From: Phlebopus portentosus
Taxonomy: Eukaryota > Basidiomycota > Agaricomycetes > Boletales > Boletinellaceae
Assembly (NCBI GenBank): GCA_037892935.1
Contig: JAYXKI010000003.1
Location: forward strand, 1-64,000
Reading direction: 5' to 3'
DNA: 64,000 nt
A program made the translations under genes and the position numbers. Each line of letters starts with the position of its first letter. The first letter of the stretch is position 1. Below are positions 60,819-64,000 of this stretch, one piece after another. The notes under the pieces were generated by a model. It searched no databases, was not told the origin of the DNA, and was given only the letters and a program-made list of their open reading frames with translations.

Positions 60819-62021
60819 TCATGAAACCGACACGTTTGGGTCTGTCATATTCTTCGAAAACTTCCACATATCAGCCGGCCAATCCCAGTCTCTTTCAATC
60901 GATTGTCCACAGAGAACAACAGAGCAGAGTCGGGCTAGGTTTAGACTAGATCCCAGACCTCGTAGCGACTCACGTAGGTCGGGAACATCGAGCTCAAGTT
61001 TACGAATGTTCGAAAACGGAGCGAGCAGCTCGATCAGGGTATCACTCTCGAATACAAGCTCCGAGATCATCGAGAGGGAAGTGACGGATCGAAGTTCTTC
61101 CGCGACAGCAGCTACCGACTCCAGCCATTCTTCCAACTCTCTCCTATCCTGGACGTAAAGCGTAAGACGAAAATATTTGAGATTCGGCATCCTCAACGAT
61201 AGCAGTATTTGACAGAGAGGTTCTGTTCCGCTAATAAGTGGCCATTGATTTTTTACGCGCTTCTCAAAGTTAGAGAGACTAAATGATGTGATGCTCGGTA
61301 GCTCTGCAGTGACCAGATCGTCCTCTAATTCGCGACAAAATGCTAATTGTAAAGTAAAGCTGTCGAGGTGCGGAGCGGTGGATAGTAATGCTGCAAGCTC
61401 TGCGACGTAAGATCCAATGATGCGCTCGCGATAATAAAATGTCCGGAGGTTGAAGGTAGTCATTTCGGGAAGACGTCCTGCTGGAGGCAATCGAGAAGTG
61501 TCAAGTTCGACGATCGTAGCTTTGGGGAACTCCCACGCCTGCCAAAAGCGCTCCATGTGCCAGTCCTTATCGGTATTGAAGGCCAGGTGAACAAACTCGA
61601 CGCGCGGAAATATCTCCTTACTTGAAGCACGGTTCATTAGTGGAAGGACCACATCACCGTGGAGATTCGCACGGAGTTCTCGCCAGCGATTCTTCAGAGA
61701 AAATATAGGTGACATCACATCGTCCACGTTTTTCGGTGTTAGGTGAATGTGTACGGCGAGAGGTCTGTTTCGACTCCGCGCAATACGTTCCTCGAAACCC
61801 TCCCGAAGACAGTAGTTATTCTCGATTGTTGTCCAGAATGCCGGTATGCCCAAGACTGCTCGCCGAAACCCTCTCGAGATGCTCGAAAGCTGTTTGACCA
61901 GCTGATCCATCTTCTTCCGCCCAAACTTTTCTTCACTATCCGCGCGAAGCAATTCGACTATCTCCATGAACGTCTCATTCGGGAGAGACATGAGGCAGGT
62001 CCTGTCGCGCGCAACTTGCAT
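60819..62021 (-). CDS. F-box protein with leucine-rich-like C-terminus
   Basis: A single exon of 400 residues. The start is ATG 62021; an internal methionine at residue 11 (MSLPNETFMEIVELL) is where the related pseudogene at 44368-45027 starts and may be the true one. Residues 11-55 form an F-box. A long region with regularly spaced Leu and motifs such as LPEMTTFNLRTFYYRE and SNIRKLELDVPDL follows, typical of mushroom F-box/LRR-like families. These proteins recruit substrates to SCF ubiquitin ligases and are greatly expanded in Agaricomycetes. The gene is convergent with the FAD monooxygenase gene, 304 bases away. The substrate is unknown. Confidence 0.78.
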   Translation of the reverse strand: MQVARDRTCLMSLPNETFMEIVELLRADSEEKFGRKKMDQLVKQLSSISRGFRRAVLGIPAFWTTIENNYCLREGFEERIARSRNRPLAVHIHLTPKNVDDVMSPIFSLKNRWRELRANLHGDVVLPLMNRASSKEIFPRVEFVHLAFNTDKDWHMERFWQAWEFPKATIVELDTSRLPPAGRLPEMTTFNLRTFYYRERIIGSYVAELAALLSTAPHLDSFTLQLAFCRELEDDLVTAELPSITSFSLSNFEKRVKNQWPLISGTEPLCQILLSLRMPNLKYFRLTLYVQDRRELEEWLESVAAVAEELRSVTSLSMISELVFESDTLIELLAPFSNIRKLELDVPDLRESLRGLGSSLNLARLCSVVLCGQSIERDWDWPADMWKFSKNMTDPNVSVS

Positions 62022-62437
62022 CGCTAACCGCTAACAATGGTTCCTATCTTCATTCGCAGCCGTTCAATCGAATTTCAAATTTCGTATCGACAGTTGGTTC
62101 TTCTTTAGGGTTCGAGGGGAAGCTCAAACACGCTGGTGGAAACTAGTTGTCAACAGGGGTGTGCAGGTGGCGGTCCGGTGGAAATTATTTTCAACAATGT
62201 GGAAACGTTGGAAACCCTGTGGGAATGTAGTACATAATTTTCCCAAATAAAGCAAATTTTCGCTTTGTAAGCCATTTCATGAGCATACATACAGTACTAG
62301 TGTCGGAGGGACATGTTCCCTCCTTGCAATGAATAAATCAAACAAAACACTCATAAGATAGGACTGAGCTGGGGTTTATTACATGACAATTAGGAGAGAA
62401 ACAGCATATAAATCAGCATATTATATCACATCTTCCA
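62022..62437. other. Junction region with a short palindrome
   Basis: A 7-bp inverted repeat, GGAGGGA-CATGT-TCCCTCC (62305-62323), is preceded by TGTC at 62301. It might mark the edge of the repeat-like region to the right. No gene is seen. Confidence 0.4.
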
Positions 62438-64000
62438 CTATTCCTCATTATCCAAGTCCATATCCAGCTCCTTCACTTTGACTACTAGCTTCTTCCCCTT
62501 CCCCCTTTCCATACCCATCTGGACAATTGGAACTTGCTCTTCATCAGCCAAAGCATCAAGAAGAATTGCTGAAGATATATTAATCGCATCTGCAATGTGC
62601 AGACTGGTTGTTAGGACCGTAGCTTTCGGACGAGGTGGTTAGTCCGAGCGCACTGGAACAAGTCTCTGCTTCCTCCTTCTTTCAATGTATAATTGGAGAG
62701 TAGAGTAGCGAAGGTTAGATGTACTACTAAGAAGCGAGCTATAGGCTCAAGCTTAACTCAGCAGTAGAGCAGAGGTTCAATCAAAGGGGTACAGTTATGA
62801 TTGAGAGTACAAAATAATTTTGCTGAGGGACAACACCCCGCTCAGCTGGTGCTTTAAATAAAGTTTCTACTGAATACTACTGACTATCAAATACTACTGA
62901 CTATGCCTTGCCATTGGTCAGGACAATATGTTTCAGCTGGTGTCACCACCACAGTCTTCAGTCAGTGGTACCACTGACAATCCTGGTAGTGCTACCGACA
63001 CTCCTAGTAGCATCACCGCATACTTCCTTCCATATCAGGCAGTCCCTTATCTACCTCCATTCCGAAGAAGCTTCCCTAGGCTTTTATTGATCATTGTTCC
63101 TATCACATGTTAATCCCAAATGCTAATCTTCTCACGAGAGACTTCTTTCCTGTGCCGCGATCTCGCTTCGCCGGCACTCCATTACTCCGGCCGAGCTTCT
63201 GCCATTAGTCTTTCATCATGGGGCTAACTGTTATCTTGGGACCTGGGGTCGGCAACTCCTGCCAATCTTTAGAGGTTAATCTTGGCGGCTGTGTAAACTT
63301 GGCAGATACCCTTCTATGCTAGGCCGCTATGCTGATATTAGAGTACTGTAGTTCGGTGCCTGTCATTAACCTGAACCGTTGTCCCAGGTGATTCGTGTCA
63401 TGCCATTCATCTACTATGATAACCCCTTCTTTTGAGCGTTCCCAAGCTTCTAGCATCCGTGCTATTGCTTCTTCTGTAAGATCTTCGACGTCCGATGGTG
63501 CCCTGTAATATACTGGCCAATCGACTTCCACTGCAGTATGTCAGCACAGGGTCTGGTGACAATGCTGATTGATCCAAGCTCTCACACAGACCTTTAATGC
63601 ATAGATATCCCTATCACCGAGCTATATGGATACCTTATGGTCATATGCGCTCATTCCACAATTCGGCAATGGTTGGTCCAACATTCATTCTAAGGGTCCG
63701 GGCTTATGTCAAATCTTTGCATTGACTGCCTCCCTTGTTACTAAGCGCTCCATGAAGTTCTTGAGGAGCCACTCCGAAAGAACCCAACTCCTTTGGTATG
63801 CCAAATAGCAGTTTGTACACATCAGGCTTTCATGAACAAAGCATCTGGTTGCACCTCGTCGATAGCGTCTCTTCTACAGGAGTTCTACATATCTTGCGAT
63901 GTTCCGGTCTTCTATCTGTATGTAACTTCGTTCTGGCAGGGGAGTATGTCCAATGTGCATTCTAGATAATCCTTCTTGCAAATCGTATGGGTCCTCCCTT
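62438..64000 (-). pseudogene. Decayed repeat-like coding region, probable transposon relic
   Basis: On the minus strand, one frame reads as protein from the window edge down to about 63110 but is broken by many stops. Pieces include LSRMHIGHTPLPERSYIQIE, CFVHESLMCTNCYLAYQRSW, LLKNFMERLVTREAVNAKI, EVDWPVYYRAPSDVEDLTEE and GVIIVDEWHDTNHLGQRFRL. Most of the stops are TGA or TAG, as expected from CGA or CAG by C-to-T change. A GT-AG intron at about 63533-63591 is still recognisable. A C-terminal piece at 62438-62630 (LHIADAINISSAILLDALAD ... MDLDNEE) may belong to the same unit. No transposase or polymerase motif is recognised, so the mobile origin is inferred only from the decay pattern. Confidence 0.4.

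Noticed and set aside
62755..62790. tRNA-like A box and B box words (ACTCAGCAGTAGAGC, GGTTCAATC)
   Set aside because: They are only a few bases apart, far too close for a tRNA promoter, and no cloverleaf can be drawn.
62301..62936. A full LTR starting TGTCGG and ending CA before TGGTGTCACC
   Set aside because: Terminal dinucleotides and a primer-site-like word are present, but no second copy is visible and a protein-like minus-strand frame runs through it.
1..64000. CRISPR arrays, bacterial operons, rRNA genes
   Set aside because: None was seen. The window is clearly eukaryotic nuclear DNA with spliceosomal introns.

Overview
The window is a chromosome end from a filamentous basidiomycete, most likely an Agaricomycete. 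It opens with a telomeric tract (1-98). Its genes are split by many short GT-AG introns, mostly 45-65 nt. The gene set fits a mushroom or polypore: a polyporopepsin-type aspartic protease, a GH43 glycosidase relic, a fungal UDP-glycosyltransferase, a multi-exon P450, and F-box family members. The exon joins below were made by eye, by matching splice sites, reading frame and family motifs. Nothing was searched against a database.

Layout. Positions 1-1369 hold telomere and AT-rich subtelomere. The first gene is a tetraspanin (1370-2527, -), followed by a 660-bp element with terminal inverted repeats (2948-3607). Next come a ThrE/Prm10-like membrane transporter (3997-6536, +), a TLDc/OXR1-like protein (6795-9057, +) and a secreted pepsin-like protease (10518-12119, +). 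A gene-poor stretch (12.1-17.7 kb) leads to an Nrg1-like C2H2 zinc-finger gene (17703-19838, +) whose reading frame is broken. After it lie the mitochondrial GTP/GDP carrier GGC1 (21445-22519, -), a small single-pass membrane protein (23145-23438, -) and a decayed GH43 gene (24272-25544, +).

The centre holds two closely related bZIP genes in inverted orientation (30726-32766, + and 37755-39726, -). Each encodes a hydrophobic segment after the bZIP that could tether it to a membrane. Further right are an F-box pseudogene (44368-45027, -) and a large cysteine-rich type I membrane protein (45770-48920, -). Then come a UDP-glycosyltransferase (49722-51834, +), a PARP-type zinc-finger chromatin protein (52124-53648, +), a cytochrome P450 (53962-56146, -), a phenol-hydroxylase-type FAD monooxygenase (58261-60514, +) and an intact F-box protein (60819-62021, -). 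The last 1.6 kb is a decayed repeat-like coding region full of stop codons.

Genes working together. The glycosyltransferase, P450 and FAD monooxygenase lie within 11 kb and could form a small oxidation and conjugation neighbourhood for detoxification or a secondary metabolite. The zinc-finger gene between them and the lack of a backbone synthase argue against calling a full cluster. The telomere-proximal half mixes ordinary housekeeping genes with decaying accessory genes and mobile-element traces.
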